Positions 8,932 through 17,597 of a stretch of 64,000 nucleotides of DNA are shown piece after piece. The stretch spans positions 124,001 through 188,000 of the forward strand of contig CANLOQ010000001.1 of the NCBI GenBank assembly GCA_947492925.1, given 5' to 3'. The stretch's first letter is position 1, and every line of letters begins with the position of its first letter. The notes under the pieces were generated by a model that did not search any database, had not been told where the DNA came from, and was given only the letters and a program-made list of their open reading frames with translations. Both the position numbers and the translations under genes were made by a program. Source of the stretch: an uncultured Sulfitobacter sp. Its GTDB lineage: Bacteria; Pseudomonadota; Alphaproteobacteria; Rhodobacterales; Rhodobacteraceae.

Positions 8932-9603
8932 TCAGGCGTCGCCGCTGAGCTTTTCGTCAAAGAGACGGCGAAGCGGTTCTGTCCCCTCAAACTTTGCGCG
9001 CACGGCGGTGACCAGCCCACCCTCGGCCTCACGCCAGTCCTGACCAAGGGGTGCGCCCAGTATCAGCCCCTTTTTCCGCAACAGATCGGCATGCGGATGA
9101 TCCGGGTCATAGGGTTTTGGCACGCGCTTGAGCGGTGCTGCGCCCCAGTTTGAGTAGGTCATGCCTGTCTTGTCCACGGCATCGACCAGTTGATCGCCCC
9201 AAACGTCGATGAACGCGCGAAACCGGGTGAGCGCCGCCCCTTTCAGGACGGGCATGCCGAAACCAACACTCAGATCCGCAGGGCTGGAGGCAAAAAAGAA
9301 CGCGGGCGCAAAAGAGTTATCGCCCACCGGCGACCACAGGATATGCAGATGGGCGTTCAGCGGTGTCTTGTCCTTGGAAAAGCGCACATCGCGGTAGATG
9401 CGAAAGACCTTGGGTTTCATCGCGCGCCCAGCGATCCGGCTGAAATCATCCGCAAGAAGATCGGCAAAGAACTCCGCCGGTTTGCGGATGTTCTCGACGT
9501 AGTGGTCCTTGCGCGGGTTGAACCAGTCTTTGGTGTTGTTCTGCGCAAGCTCGGCAAAGAACGCGTTGCCGTCGTCGATCATCTGCGTGAAGCCGTCAGA
9601 CAT
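8932..9603 (-). CDS. DUF2461 family protein
   Basis: A 223-residue protein with the family's hallmark early motif FFAELAQNNTKDWFNPRKDHY (given here in part: NNTKDWF) and the block VFRIYRDVRFSKDKTPL, followed by an aromatic-rich centre and a carboxy-terminal LKRVPKPYDPDHPHADLLRKK stretch (key residues PKPYD). The family is widespread, cytosolic and of unknown function. ATG at 9603 is preceded by GGAGA at normal spacing; open frame extends further upstream but without family similarity. Convergent with the aminotransferase gene and divergent from the small gene at 9709. Confidence 0.9.
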   Translation of the reverse strand: MSDGFTQMIDDGNAFFAELAQNNTKDWFNPRKDHYVENIRKPAEFFADLLADDFSRIAGRAMKPKVFRIYRDVRFSKDKTPLNAHLHILWSPVGDNSFAPAFFFASSPADLSVGFGMPVLKGAALTRFRAFIDVWGDQLVDAVDKTGMTYSNWGAAPLKRVPKPYDPDHPHADLLRKKGLILGAPLGQDWREAEGGLVTAVRAKFEGTEPLRRLFDEKLSGDA

Positions 9604-9708
9604 GGGGATTCTCCGGTGTTGTATAGAGAGGAAGGTAGCCGACAGATATGTCTGGGCAAGCGTTCGGGCGGGCTGGCGGTTTGTGCTTTTCGGATTATCT
9701 GGTCTGGT

Positions 9709-10035
9709 ATGGAACAGCAGCACTTGTTTGACGATGATGCAAAAGACACGGACCCGGTCGCGCGGTATCTGGAACTGACGAAAGTGGTCATGCCAACGCT
9801 TGCACGTGAGCAAAAGCGCGGATGGCCGGTGCGGTTTGACCATTGTTTTCAGCGTATTGTGCTGGACAATATCTGCGGTGGGGTCTGGTACGATCACGTC
9901 GACCGCCCGGCCTACAGGCATCTGAATAATGACCAGGCGCAGCGGGCGGTTTCGCTCTGCGAAGACATCATCGCGGGCAAGGCGGACCTTGCCGCGCTCA
10001 ACCGTCAATCGCTGGCGTGGCGCGGGAAGGGTTAA
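9709..10035 (+). CDS. Conserved hypothetical protein (108 aa)
   Basis: An uncharacterised cytosolic protein that I recall as conserved in Rhodobacteraceae next to the ribonucleotide reductase gene. Visible features are an acidic start, a central FDHCFQRIVLDNICGGVWY with two Cys, and a carboxy-terminal ALNRQSLAWRGK. No membrane segment, signal peptide or known catalytic motif is seen. The start at 9709 gives MEQQHLFDDD; the 105-bp gap upstream is shared with the divergent DUF2461 gene. It is followed by two palindromes that separate it from nrdJ. Function unknown. Confidence 0.75.
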   Translation: MEQQHLFDDDAKDTDPVARYLELTKVVMPTLAREQKRGWPVRFDHCFQRIVLDNICGGVWYDHVDRPAYRHLNNDQAQRAVSLCEDIIAGKADLAALNRQSLAWRGKG

Positions 10036-10076
10036 GTCTCTTGCAAGAGACTTGGGCAGACTATTGGAATAGTCTG
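10034..10076. terminator. Two back-to-back dyads between convergent genes
   Basis: AAGTCTCTTGCAAGAGACTT (10034-10053) is a perfect 20-bp palindrome that includes the last two bases of the stop codon at 10033-10035. Immediately after it, CAGACTATT and AATAGTCTG (10057-10065 and 10068-10076) form a second inverted repeat around GG. Lying between two convergent stops, they most likely act as a bidirectional terminator; no long T-run is present. Confidence 0.55.
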
Positions 10077-10086
10077 TGGCCCCACG

Positions 10087-12354
10087 TCAGCCGCATTTCG
10101 AATGACCACAAGACCCGCAAGTCATGCATCCCTCAATCATGCGCAGATCGTACTGGCCGCAGCTTGAACACGCCTTGCCGCGCGGGGCGTCGAGGCCCAC
10201 CACTTTCGCTTGCGGATCGGATTTCAGGCCCATCCCCTCGCCCGCGATAAATCCTGTGGCGATCATGTGCTGTTCGATCACACCGCCAATGGCCGCGAGG
10301 ATGGAGGGGATGTACTTGCCCCCCATCCACGCGCCGCCACGCGGGTCGAAGACGGCTTTTAATTCTTCGACCACAAAAGACACATCGCCCCCGCGCCGAA
10401 ACACGGCTGAGATCATACGCGTCAGGGCCACAGTCCAGGCGAAATGCTCCATGTTCTTGGAGTTGATGAACACTTCAAACGGGCGGCGGTGACCGTTCAG
10501 CACGATGTCGTTGATGGTGATGTAGATCGCGTGCTCAGAGTCGGGCCATTTTACCTTGTAGGTATTGCCTTCCAGTTCTTCGGGACGGTCCAGCGGTTCG
10601 GACATATAGACCACTTCGCCGCCTTCCTGCACCGGCACGGGTTTGTCGGCCTTGGTGTCCTCGCTCACCGACAGAACGCTGCCGGTGACATCGTTGGGCC
10701 GGTAGGTGGTGCAGCCTTTGCAGCCGGTGTCCCACGCTTCCATATAGACGTCCTTGAACGCGTCAAAGCTGATGTCCTCGGGGCAGTTGATGGTTTTGGA
10801 GATGCTGCTGTCGACCCATTTCTGCGCTGCTGCCTGCATCTTGACGTGATCCAGCGGTGGCAGGGTCTGGGCGTTGACAAAATAGTCGGGCAGCGGTGCG
10901 TCACCTTTCAGTTCGCGCCAGAGCTGCACGGCGTAGTCCACGACTTCTTCCTCGGTCCGGCTACCGTCCTTTTGCAGCACCTTGCGGGTGTAGGCGTAGG
11001 CAAAGACCGGCTCGATGCCGCTGGACACATTGCCCGCATAGAGGCTGATCGTGCCAGTGGGCGCGATGGACGTCAGCAGCGCGTTGCGGATGCCGTGGGT
11101 GCGGATCGCCTCGCGCACGTCGTCGTCCATCTGCATCATGTTGCCCGAAGACAGGTAGGCCTCAGCATCGAAAAGCGGGAAGGCCCCTTTCTCTTTCGCC
11201 AGATCGACACTCGCCAGATAGGACGCGCGGGCAATCGCCTTCAGCCACGCCTCCGTCTGGACGGCCGCCTCGTCAGAGCCATAGCGCAGACCGACCATCA
11301 GCAGCGCGTCGGCCAGACCCGTCACACCAAGGCCGATGCGGCGCTTGGCCTGTGCTTCCGCCGCTTGTGCGTCCAGCGGGAAATTGGAGACATCGACCAC
11401 GTTGTCCATCATGCGCACGGCTGTAGCGACAAGCTCCTGCAAGGCACCCTCATCAAGTTGCGCAGCATCGTCGAAGGGGTTCTCAACCAGACGGGCAAGG
11501 TTGATCGAGCCGAGCAGACACGCACCGTAAGGCGGCAGGGGTTGTTCGCCGCAGGGGTTCGTCGCGGCGATGGTTTCACAATAATTCAGGTTATTCGCGG
11601 CATTGATCCGGTCGATGAAGATTACACCGGGTTCGGCGTAGCTGTAGGTGGCCTGCATGATCGTGTCCCACAGATCGCGGGCCTGCACGGTGCGATAAAC
11701 CTTGCCACCGAATACCAAATCCCATGATCCATCGGCTTTGACCGCTTCCATGAAAGGATCGGTAATCAGCACGGACATGTTGAACATGCGCAGGCGCGCG
11801 GGGTCGGATTTGGCGGCGATGAAATCCTCCACATCCGGATGATCGCACCGCATGGTGGCCATCATCGCACCGCGCCGCGATCCTGCGGACATGATCGTGC
11901 GACACATGGCATCCCAGACATCCATGAACGAAAGCGGGCCGGAGGCGTCGGCGGAGACTCCCAGAACGTCCGCACCCTTGGGGCGGATCGTGCTGAAATC
12001 GTAGCCGATGCCGCCGCCCTGCTGCATGGTCAGCGCGGCTTCTTTCAGCATGTCAAAAATACCGCCCATGCTGTCGGGCACGGTGCCCATGACAAAGCAG
12101 TTGAACAGTGTCACACGCCGCGCGGTGCCGGCACCGGCGGTGATGCGGCCTGCGGGCAGGTATTTAAAGTCTTCCAGCGCTTCGTAGAATCGGCCTTCCC
12201 AAACGTCGGGGTCTTTTTCGGCCTGCGCCAGATCACGGGCGATGCGCCGCCATGTGTCCTCAACCGTGACATCACGCGGCGTGCCGTCGGCGTCCTTGAA
12301 CCGGTACTTCATGTCCCAGATTTGTTCAGCGATGGGGGCAGCAAAGCGGGACAT
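10087..12354 (-). CDS. nrdJ: Adenosylcobalamin-dependent (class II) ribonucleotide reductase
   Basis: A 755-residue enzyme that reduces ribonucleotides to deoxyribonucleotides using a cobalamin-derived radical, with or without oxygen. Motifs include the redox cysteine in LFNCFVMGTVPDSMGG, the radical-site loop NPCGEQPLPPYGACLLGSINL (key residues NPCGEQ), the phosphate-binding APTGTISL, and a carboxy-terminal cysteine-rich tail with CSSCGQYD and CMTCGSCGHSKCG that could bind zinc or pass electrons. It stands alone, in a 168-bp gap from the divergent DUF1489 gene; no cobalamin riboswitch is visible there. No class I genes are in the window. Confidence 0.96.
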   Translation of the reverse strand: MSRFAAPIAEQIWDMKYRFKDADGTPRDVTVEDTWRRIARDLAQAEKDPDVWEGRFYEALEDFKYLPAGRITAGAGTARRVTLFNCFVMGTVPDSMGGIFDMLKEAALTMQQGGGIGYDFSTIRPKGADVLGVSADASGPLSFMDVWDAMCRTIMSAGSRRGAMMATMRCDHPDVEDFIAAKSDPARLRMFNMSVLITDPFMEAVKADGSWDLVFGGKVYRTVQARDLWDTIMQATYSYAEPGVIFIDRINAANNLNYCETIAATNPCGEQPLPPYGACLLGSINLARLVENPFDDAAQLDEGALQELVATAVRMMDNVVDVSNFPLDAQAAEAQAKRRIGLGVTGLADALLMVGLRYGSDEAAVQTEAWLKAIARASYLASVDLAKEKGAFPLFDAEAYLSSGNMMQMDDDVREAIRTHGIRNALLTSIAPTGTISLYAGNVSSGIEPVFAYAYTRKVLQKDGSRTEEEVVDYAVQLWRELKGDAPLPDYFVNAQTLPPLDHVKMQAAAQKWVDSSISKTINCPEDISFDAFKDVYMEAWDTGCKGCTTYRPNDVTGSVLSVSEDTKADKPVPVQEGGEVVYMSEPLDRPEELEGNTYKVKWPDSEHAIYITINDIVLNGHRRPFEVFINSKNMEHFAWTVALTRMISAVFRRGGDVSFVVEELKAVFDPRGGAWMGGKYIPSILAAIGGVIEQHMIATGFIAGEGMGLKSDPQAKVVGLDAPRGKACSSCGQYDLRMIEGCMTCGSCGHSKCG

Positions 12355-12521
12355 GGCGATTCTTTCGGTTCGGGAAGGAAGGTACTTAAACTAACAAGTT
12401 TCGCTGCGGCTGGCTATGGCGGATTGGTGCGACATACTACCAGACTTTGATATTGTCGGCAGAACGGCTACTGTATCCTGTGGCTCAGGGGTGAGTCTGT
12501 GGATAAATCGGTGGGTAAGTC

Positions 12522-12953
12522 ATGGGTAAGATGGTCAACCTGATCAAGCTGAGCGTCGGTACGGAAAGTATCGAGCAACTGGAAGCGTGGCAGCGGCACC
12601 GGTCCAAGCAGATCGAGGACGGGCATTATTATCACGTAACCCGCATGTGGCCCAAGCGCGAGGCCGAGGTGATCAACGGCGGCAGCATCTACTGGGTGAT
12701 CAAAGGTGAGATACAGGCGCGCCAGCGGGTGCGGGAGTTTCGCGAACGCATCGGGCAAGACGGCATCCGGCGCTGCGCGATCATGATGGAGCCTGAGATC
12801 ATCCGCGTCACGCCCTCGCTCAAGCGGCCGTTTCAGGGCTGGCGTTATCTGGAGGCGGCGGATGCGCCGATGGACCTGCCGATGGGGCGCGGGGATGAAA
12901 AGCCGCTGCCGGATGATCTGAACCGGGCGCTGGCAGAAATAGGTGTACTTTAG
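12522..12953 (+). CDS. DUF1489 family protein
   Basis: A 143-residue protein with the family's NLIKLSVG start and the central pattern TRMWPKRE....GGSIYWVIKG, followed by RVREFRERIGQDG and a block RPFQGWRYL. DUF1489 proteins are typical of alphaproteobacteria and have no assigned function. Two starts three codons apart (12522 and 12531) are possible. The stop overlaps the convergent hisG stop region by four bases. No membrane segment. Confidence 0.9.
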   Translation: MGKMVNLIKLSVGTESIEQLEAWQRHRSKQIEDGHYYHVTRMWPKREAEVINGGSIYWVIKGEIQARQRVREFRERIGQDGIRRCAIMMEPEIIRVTPSLKRPFQGWRYLEAADAPMDLPMGRGDEKPLPDDLNRALAEIGVL

Positions 12954-13639
12954 GTCAGGCGGGCCAGCACGGCTTTCAGGGTGTCACTTTCGGCGGCGTC
13001 CATTTCCGCGCTTTTGCTGCGCCACAGCGTTGCCTGTGATTTCAGCACCACAGCATCGCCCAGCACCTTGAGATGATTGGCGCGCAGGGTTTCGCCGCTT
13101 GAGGTGATGTCGGCAATCGCTTCGGCGGTTTCATTTGCCACGGTGCCTTCGGTCGCGCCCTGACTGTCGACAAGCGCATAATCCGCCACGCCGTTGGCTT
13201 GCAGAAATTCGCGCACAAGGCGGTGGTATTTTGTAGCGATCCGCAGGCGGTGACCGTGGTGCGCGCGAAAGGCGGCAGCGGCGGCGTCCAGATCATCCAG
13301 CGTATCCACATCGACCCACATCTGCGGCACCGCGATGATCAGATCGGCATGGCCAAAGCCAAGCTCGGCCACCGGGTCGACCAACTGCTGCCAGAGGGCC
13401 AGCTTTTCCTGCACCAGATCGGTGCCGGTCACGCCAAGATGAATGCGGCCCGCTGCCAGTTCGCGGGGGATTTCGCCCGCCGAAAGCAGGATCAGGCTGA
13501 CACCGTCAATCCCGTCTACCCGGCCTGCATATTCGCGTTCCGAACCGGTCCGCTCCAGCGTGATGCCGCGGTCCGCGAACCACTCAAAGGTCTTTTCCAT
13601 CAGCCGCCCTTTGGACGGCACGCCAAGCTTCAGGGTCAT
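12950..13639 (-). CDS. hisG: ATP phosphoribosyltransferase, short form
   Basis: Catalyses the first step of histidine synthesis, joining ATP and PRPP. The 229-residue length is that of short HisG enzymes, which lack the regulatory domain and need HisZ. Typical sequence includes LGVPSKGRLMEK at the start, the substrate loop AGRIHLGVTGTDLV and the PRPP-binding region ALVDSQGATEGTVANE. The ATG overlaps the hisZ stop (ATGA), so the two subunits are translationally coupled. The end overlaps the convergent DUF1489 gene by 4 bp. Confidence 0.96.
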   Translation of the reverse strand: MTLKLGVPSKGRLMEKTFEWFADRGITLERTGSEREYAGRVDGIDGVSLILLSAGEIPRELAAGRIHLGVTGTDLVQEKLALWQQLVDPVAELGFGHADLIIAVPQMWVDVDTLDDLDAAAAAFRAHHGHRLRIATKYHRLVREFLQANGVADYALVDSQGATEGTVANETAEAIADITSSGETLRANHLKVLGDAVVLKSQATLWRSKSAEMDAAESDTLKAVLARLT

Positions 13640-14715
13640 CGCGCGCCCTCCAGTTCCAGCATTAGACCGGGGCGCATCACGCCGCCCACTGCCGGGATCG
13701 CGGCACCCTGCCCCAGCCGCCGCGTCAGCGCGTCATAGCGGCCACCGCTGGCAATGGCGGGCCAGTCGGGATGGGCATCTGCGGTAAAGCCAAAGACAAA
13801 ACCGTCGTAATATTCCATAGAAGCGCGGCCAAAGCTGGCCTGAAATGTGAGTGTTGCCGTGTCTGTCCCGCGGGCGTCAAGCGCGGCGGCGCGGGCGGTG
13901 ACGCGGGCAACGGCTGGCGCAATGGCGGGAACATCGTCCGCAAGGGAGTGCAGGCGTTTCAGCGCATCGGGCATCGTGTCTTTGAGGTCCAGCAGCGCTT
14001 CGATAAAGGTGACTTCGGCGGCGGTGATCGGTGGGGTCGCCGCGTCGGTGCGCAGGGCATCGATACGCGCGTTGATCTCTGACCGGGTGCGTTTGCCGAT
14101 AGCGGGCGCGTCCTGCGCCACATCGCCCGCCAAAAGTGCCGCGCGGGTGGCGGGCATCGGCGTGCGGCCCGCGAAACGGTCAAGCAACTGGCGGAATCGT
14201 GCGGGCCGCCAGATGTGGCGCAGAAGGGCGTTCTTGCGCGGCTGCGTTGTGTCCAAGGCATCCACCGCCGCCATCAGCACGCCGATGTCGCCGGTGACCG
14301 GGGTGACAGGCAGGCCCGTCAAGGCATCCGCGATCAGGGCAAACACCTCGGCATCCGCCGCCGCCGGATCGGTGCGGTCAAACACCTCAAAACCCACCTG
14401 CACGAATTCGTTAGGGCGGTCCGGGTCGTCCTCCTGCCGCCGGAACACCTCTCCGGCGTAGGTGTAACGGGCGGGTTCGGCACCATGCGCCATGTGCATC
14501 TGCACCACGGGCACGGTGAAATCCGGGCGCAGCATCTGTTCGCCGCGCAGCGCGTCAGAAGTGACGTAGGCGCGCGCGCGGATGTCCTCTCCATAGAGGT
14601 CCAGCAGCGTGTCGGCGGATTGCAGGATCGGCGGTTCGACCGGCACGGCGCCCGCCTCCTCGAAGCCCGCGCGCAGGGCGCTGGCGCGGGCCAGTGTTTC
14701 GGCGCGGGTGGGCAT
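13636..14715 (-). CDS. hisZ: ATP phosphoribosyltransferase regulatory subunit
   Basis: A 359-residue paralogue of the histidyl-tRNA synthetase catalytic core that activates short HisG and confers feedback inhibition by histidine. It keeps the class II synthetase-like blocks (LRPDFTVPVVQMH, YTYAGEVFRRQEDDP, and a carboxy-terminal ASGGRYDALTRRLG) but lacks an anticodon-binding domain. I set the start at the ATG of 14715, which overlaps the hisS stop (TGATG); the longer frame to 14799 would run into hisS. Order hisS-hisZ-hisG is common in Rhodobacteraceae. Confidence 0.95.
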   Translation of the reverse strand: MPTRAETLARASALRAGFEEAGAVPVEPPILQSADTLLDLYGEDIRARAYVTSDALRGEQMLRPDFTVPVVQMHMAHGAEPARYTYAGEVFRRQEDDPDRPNEFVQVGFEVFDRTDPAAADAEVFALIADALTGLPVTPVTGDIGVLMAAVDALDTTQPRKNALLRHIWRPARFRQLLDRFAGRTPMPATRAALLAGDVAQDAPAIGKRTRSEINARIDALRTDAATPPITAAEVTFIEALLDLKDTMPDALKRLHSLADDVPAIAPAVARVTARAAALDARGTDTATLTFQASFGRASMEYYDGFVFGFTADAHPDWPAIASGGRYDALTRRLGQGAAIPAVGGVMRPGLMLELEGAR

Positions 14716-16211
14716 CAAGCCTGCCTTTGGATGATCTTGGCAACTTCCGTGACCAGATCGGCGCGGTTCACCTCGTACTGGTTTTCGCGGGCCTGCCATT
14801 CCTCCAGCGTCGCGTTTTCGGCGATTTCAGCGCCAAGGATCAGGTCCTTGATCTGGACCTTCTTGTTCGCAAATTCATCCTCGCCCGCGATCACGGCAAC
14901 GGGGCTGCCGCGATTGTCTGCGTATTTCAATTGGTTGCCGAAGCTCTTGGGGTTGCCAAGGTAGACTTCGGCGCGGATGCCCGCCTGCCGCAATTCCGCG
15001 ACCATGCTCTGGTAATCCGCCATGCGGGCCTTATCCATGACGGTGACGACGACGGGGCCGTCGGCGGTCTTGTCCAACCGTCCTTTGGCATCGAGCGCCG
15101 CCAGCAAGCGGTCCACACCGATGGAGACACCTGTGGCGGGCACTTCCTGTCCGGTGAAGCGTTTGACGAGGTCGTCGTAGCGGCCCCCGCCGGCAACAGA
15201 GCCGAAGTTGCGGGTGCGGCCCTTGTCGTCCTTGATCTCGAAGGTGAGTTCAGCCTCGAAGACGGGGCCAGTGTAGTAGCCAAGGCCACGGACGACGGAG
15301 GGGTCGATTTCTATTCTGTCAGGACCATAGCCGCCCGCGCCCAGCAGGTCTGCGATGGTCTCAAGTTCCTCAACGCCTTCGCTGCCGATCTTGGAATCCG
15401 CCACCAATTCGCGCAGGCGTCCAACAGTTTCAGCCCCTGTTTCGCGTTTGGCCTGCATGAAACCCATCACAACATCCGCTTGAGCATCCGCTAGGCCAGC
15501 GCCATGCGTGAAATCCCCGCTCTCATCCTTGCGGCCCTCACCAAGCAGCGCTCGAACACCCTCGACACCCAACCGATCCAGCTTATCAATCGCGCGCAGC
15601 ACGATCCCGCGTTCGGCTTCCTTGTCGTCCCCCGACAGCCCAGCGACCTCCATCACACCGTTCAGCACCTTGCGGTTGTTCACGCGCACCACATAATCGC
15701 CGCGCTCGATACCGACCTCTTCCAGACAATCGGCCAGCATCGCGCAAATCTCGGCATCTGCCGCCACCGACGACGCACCAACCGTATCCGCATCACATTG
15801 ATAAAACTGGCGAAACCGCCCCGGTCCGGGCTTTTCATTCCGCCAAACCGGACCCATCGCGTAGCGACGGTAGGGCTTGGGCAGATCGTTCTGGTGTTGT
15901 GCGTAAACCCGCGCCAGCGGGGCCGTCAGATCATAGCGCAGGGCCAGCCAATCGCCCGGCTTTTCCAGATCCGCGTCTTCCTGCCATGCGAACACACCCT
16001 CGTTCGGGCGGTCCACGTCGGGCAGGAACTTGCCCAGCGCCTCAACCGTTTCCACGCCGGAACTTTCCAGCGCGTCAAACCCGTAGCGGTGGTAAACCCC
16101 GGCAATCTTGCGCAGCATTTCGGCGCGCTGGGTTACCTCTGCGCCGAAATAATCGCGGAAACCCTTGGGCGTCTGCGCCTTGGGGCGGGGGGTCTTTTTC
16201 GGCTTGGCCAT
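14715..16211 (-). CDS. hisS: Histidyl-tRNA synthetase
   Basis: Charges tRNA-His. The 498-residue protein has an amino-terminal Lys/Pro-rich lead, class II motif 2 in [19 protein letters not shown] (about residues 119-137), the histidine-A region [12 protein letters not shown], motif 3 [15 protein letters not shown] and GVDRLLAAL, and a carboxy-terminal anticodon-binding domain ending with the Rossmann-like [16 protein letters not shown]. It is longer than the E. coli enzyme (about 424 residues), as is usual for this alphaproteobacterial type. First gene of the hisS-hisZ-hisG unit. Confidence 0.97.
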   Translation of the reverse strand: MAKPKKTPRPKAQTPKGFRDYFGAEVTQRAEMLRKIAGVYHRYGFDALESSGVETVEALGKFLPDVDRPNEGVFAWQEDADLEKPGDWLALRYDLTAPLARVYAQHQNDLPKPYRRYAMGPVWRNEKPGPGRFRQFYQCDADTVGASSVAADAEICAMLADCLEEVGIERGDYVVRVNNRKVLNGVMEVAGLSGDDKEAERGIVLRAIDKLDRLGVEGVRALLGEGRKDESGDFTHGAGLADAQADVVMGFMQAKRETGAETVGRLRELVADSKIGSEGVEELETIADLLGAGGYGPDRIEIDPSVVRGLGYYTGPVFEAELTFEIKDDKGRTRNFGSVAGGGRYDDLVKRFTGQEVPATGVSIGVDRLLAALDAKGRLDKTADGPVVVTVMDKARMADYQSMVAELRQAGIRAEVYLGNPKSFGNQLKYADNRGSPVAVIAGEDEFANKKVQIKDLILGAEIAENATLEEWQARENQYEVNRADLVTEVAKIIQRQA

Positions 16212-16319
16212 CGGGCACCTCTGCGCGCAAATCGTGTTGCTGCGCGTCTAGCCGATGGGGCCACGCGGGGCAAGGGATGGCCCCTTTTGGCGCGGGCAAA
16301 CCCGTGCTAAAGCGCCGCT

Positions 16320-16514
16320 ATGGACAAATTGGAAGAACAGATCGCGCATCTGACGCGCACCGTGGAAGACCTGAGCGATGTCGTGGCGCGGCAGGAGGCG
16401 GAGATCGTGACGCTGAACCGCCGTGTGCACATGCTGATGCAGCGCGAAGGCGAACGGGAGGCCGCAGGCGGTGGTGCCGTTGTGCTGGGCGATGAACGCC
16501 CGCCGCATTATTGA
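16320..16514 (+). CDS. slyX: SlyX-like coiled-coil protein
   Basis: A 64-residue protein with an amino-terminal coiled coil (heptads across about residues 1-42: LEEQIAHL, VEDLSDVV, QEAEIVTLNRRV) and a carboxy end that finishes with RPPHY, as in SlyX proteins (DxPPHY). The function of SlyX is not known. Lies between hisS (divergent) and a convergent lipoprotein gene 9 bp away. Confidence 0.88.
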   Translation: MDKLEEQIAHLTRTVEDLSDVVARQEAEIVTLNRRVHMLMQREGEREAAGGGAVVLGDERPPHY

Positions 16515-16523
16515 ACGCGCACC

Positions 16524-17504
16524 TTATCCCGCAGACTTCATTGAGGTGGCCATCACCTCGCCCTCGTGGATCAGTTGTTCGGACCAGCGGGTGTTGTCAT
16601 TGGCCCGCTCGTAGGCGTTGATGAAAAACGTGTCGCGTTCCAGACGGTTCATTTTGGACCCGCAGGGTTTGCCCTTGCGCGCGCCACAGATGCGGCCCTT
16701 GACAGTCTCATAGGCACGGTCGGTTTCGCCAAATGCCAGATGCTGCCCGGCGGGACCATAGTGCAGTTGCTCATAGAAAGACGGCGCCCCCAAGAGCGCA
16801 TGGGCGGCTGTCAGCTGCCGGGGGCATCCATCGTCAAAGCCGGTGATGTAGAACGTGCGCGGGCCGCTGGTGCCGGGATTGGTATCATAAAGCTTGTGCC
16901 CGCTGGCTACTGCATCGACCTTGCGGCCCAGCGCCTGACGTTTTGCCGCACAGCTGCGCGCGATCACGCCATAAGGCAGCACGGTGCCGTATTCGACCTC
17001 AAGCATGTTGTCCTTCTTGGCGTTGATCGCCTTGCCCGCGCCGCCTGTCAGACGGGACAGGAAGCCGCCGCGCGCGCCTTTACGGTCAAGTTCGGGTTCC
17101 GGTGCCAGCGCAACGGGTGTTGCGGCGGGCGTGATACCGACCTGCGCATCGTTGCTCGTGGCTTCGGCGGCTTTAGCCGCGTCAAAATCGCTTTGGGACA
17201 AGGGTTGTGTCGCACCGCCAGCGCTTGGGCCTGACGCAGGGAAGATGCCGCCAAAAAGGCTTCCCAATCCGCGACGGCCCGACGGCTGTCTGTCGGCCAG
17301 CGGGGCTGCGGCGGTGGGTTCAGTCCGGGCCGCATCGGTCCCGAAAAATCCTTCGCGGGCCACTTCCGCCTCGGTGGGCAGGGCCTGTGCTGCGGGGTCG
17401 CTGTCTGCAAGATCGACCTGCGAAATGCGGTCCACACCCGACAGCGGATCGCCGCAGGCAGCCAGCCCAAAAAGTACACCAAAGATGATGCCAGTTCTGA
17501 TCAT
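16524..17504 (-). CDS. Conserved lipoprotein of unknown function
   Basis: A 326-residue protein. From the ATG at 17504 it starts MIRTGIIFGVLFGLAAC with lipobox L-A-A-C (Cys17), so it should be anchored in a membrane. Residues about 20-160 are low-complexity, rich in Ala, Pro, Ser and acidic residues; the carboxy half (about 165-326) looks folded, with four to five Cys (RSCAAKRQALG, DDGCPRQL, RICGARKGKPCG), which suggests disulfides in the periplasm. I do not recognise a named domain. The frame is open to 17573, but only the later ATG gives a signal peptide. Confidence 0.75.
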   Translation of the reverse strand: MIRTGIIFGVLFGLAACGDPLSGVDRISQVDLADSDPAAQALPTEAEVAREGFFGTDAARTEPTAAAPLADRQPSGRRGLGSLFGGIFPASGPSAGGATQPLSQSDFDAAKAAEATSNDAQVGITPAATPVALAPEPELDRKGARGGFLSRLTGGAGKAINAKKDNMLEVEYGTVLPYGVIARSCAAKRQALGRKVDAVASGHKLYDTNPGTSGPRTFYITGFDDGCPRQLTAAHALLGAPSFYEQLHYGPAGQHLAFGETDRAYETVKGRICGARKGKPCGSKMNRLERDTFFINAYERANDNTRWSEQLIHEGEVMATSMKSAG

Positions 17505-17597
17505 GTGCCCTCCCGAACCCATTAACGCTTCGTTTACCTGATCCGCAAACCAGCGTCTACGGGGGTGCGGCAAATGGGCGTGAGTACGCGGATGGTG

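Noticed and set aside
12355-12521. Possible NrdR boxes or cobalamin riboswitch upstream of nrdJ
   Set aside because: No pair of NrdR-like palindromes and no B12-box sequence could be recognised in the 167-bp gap.
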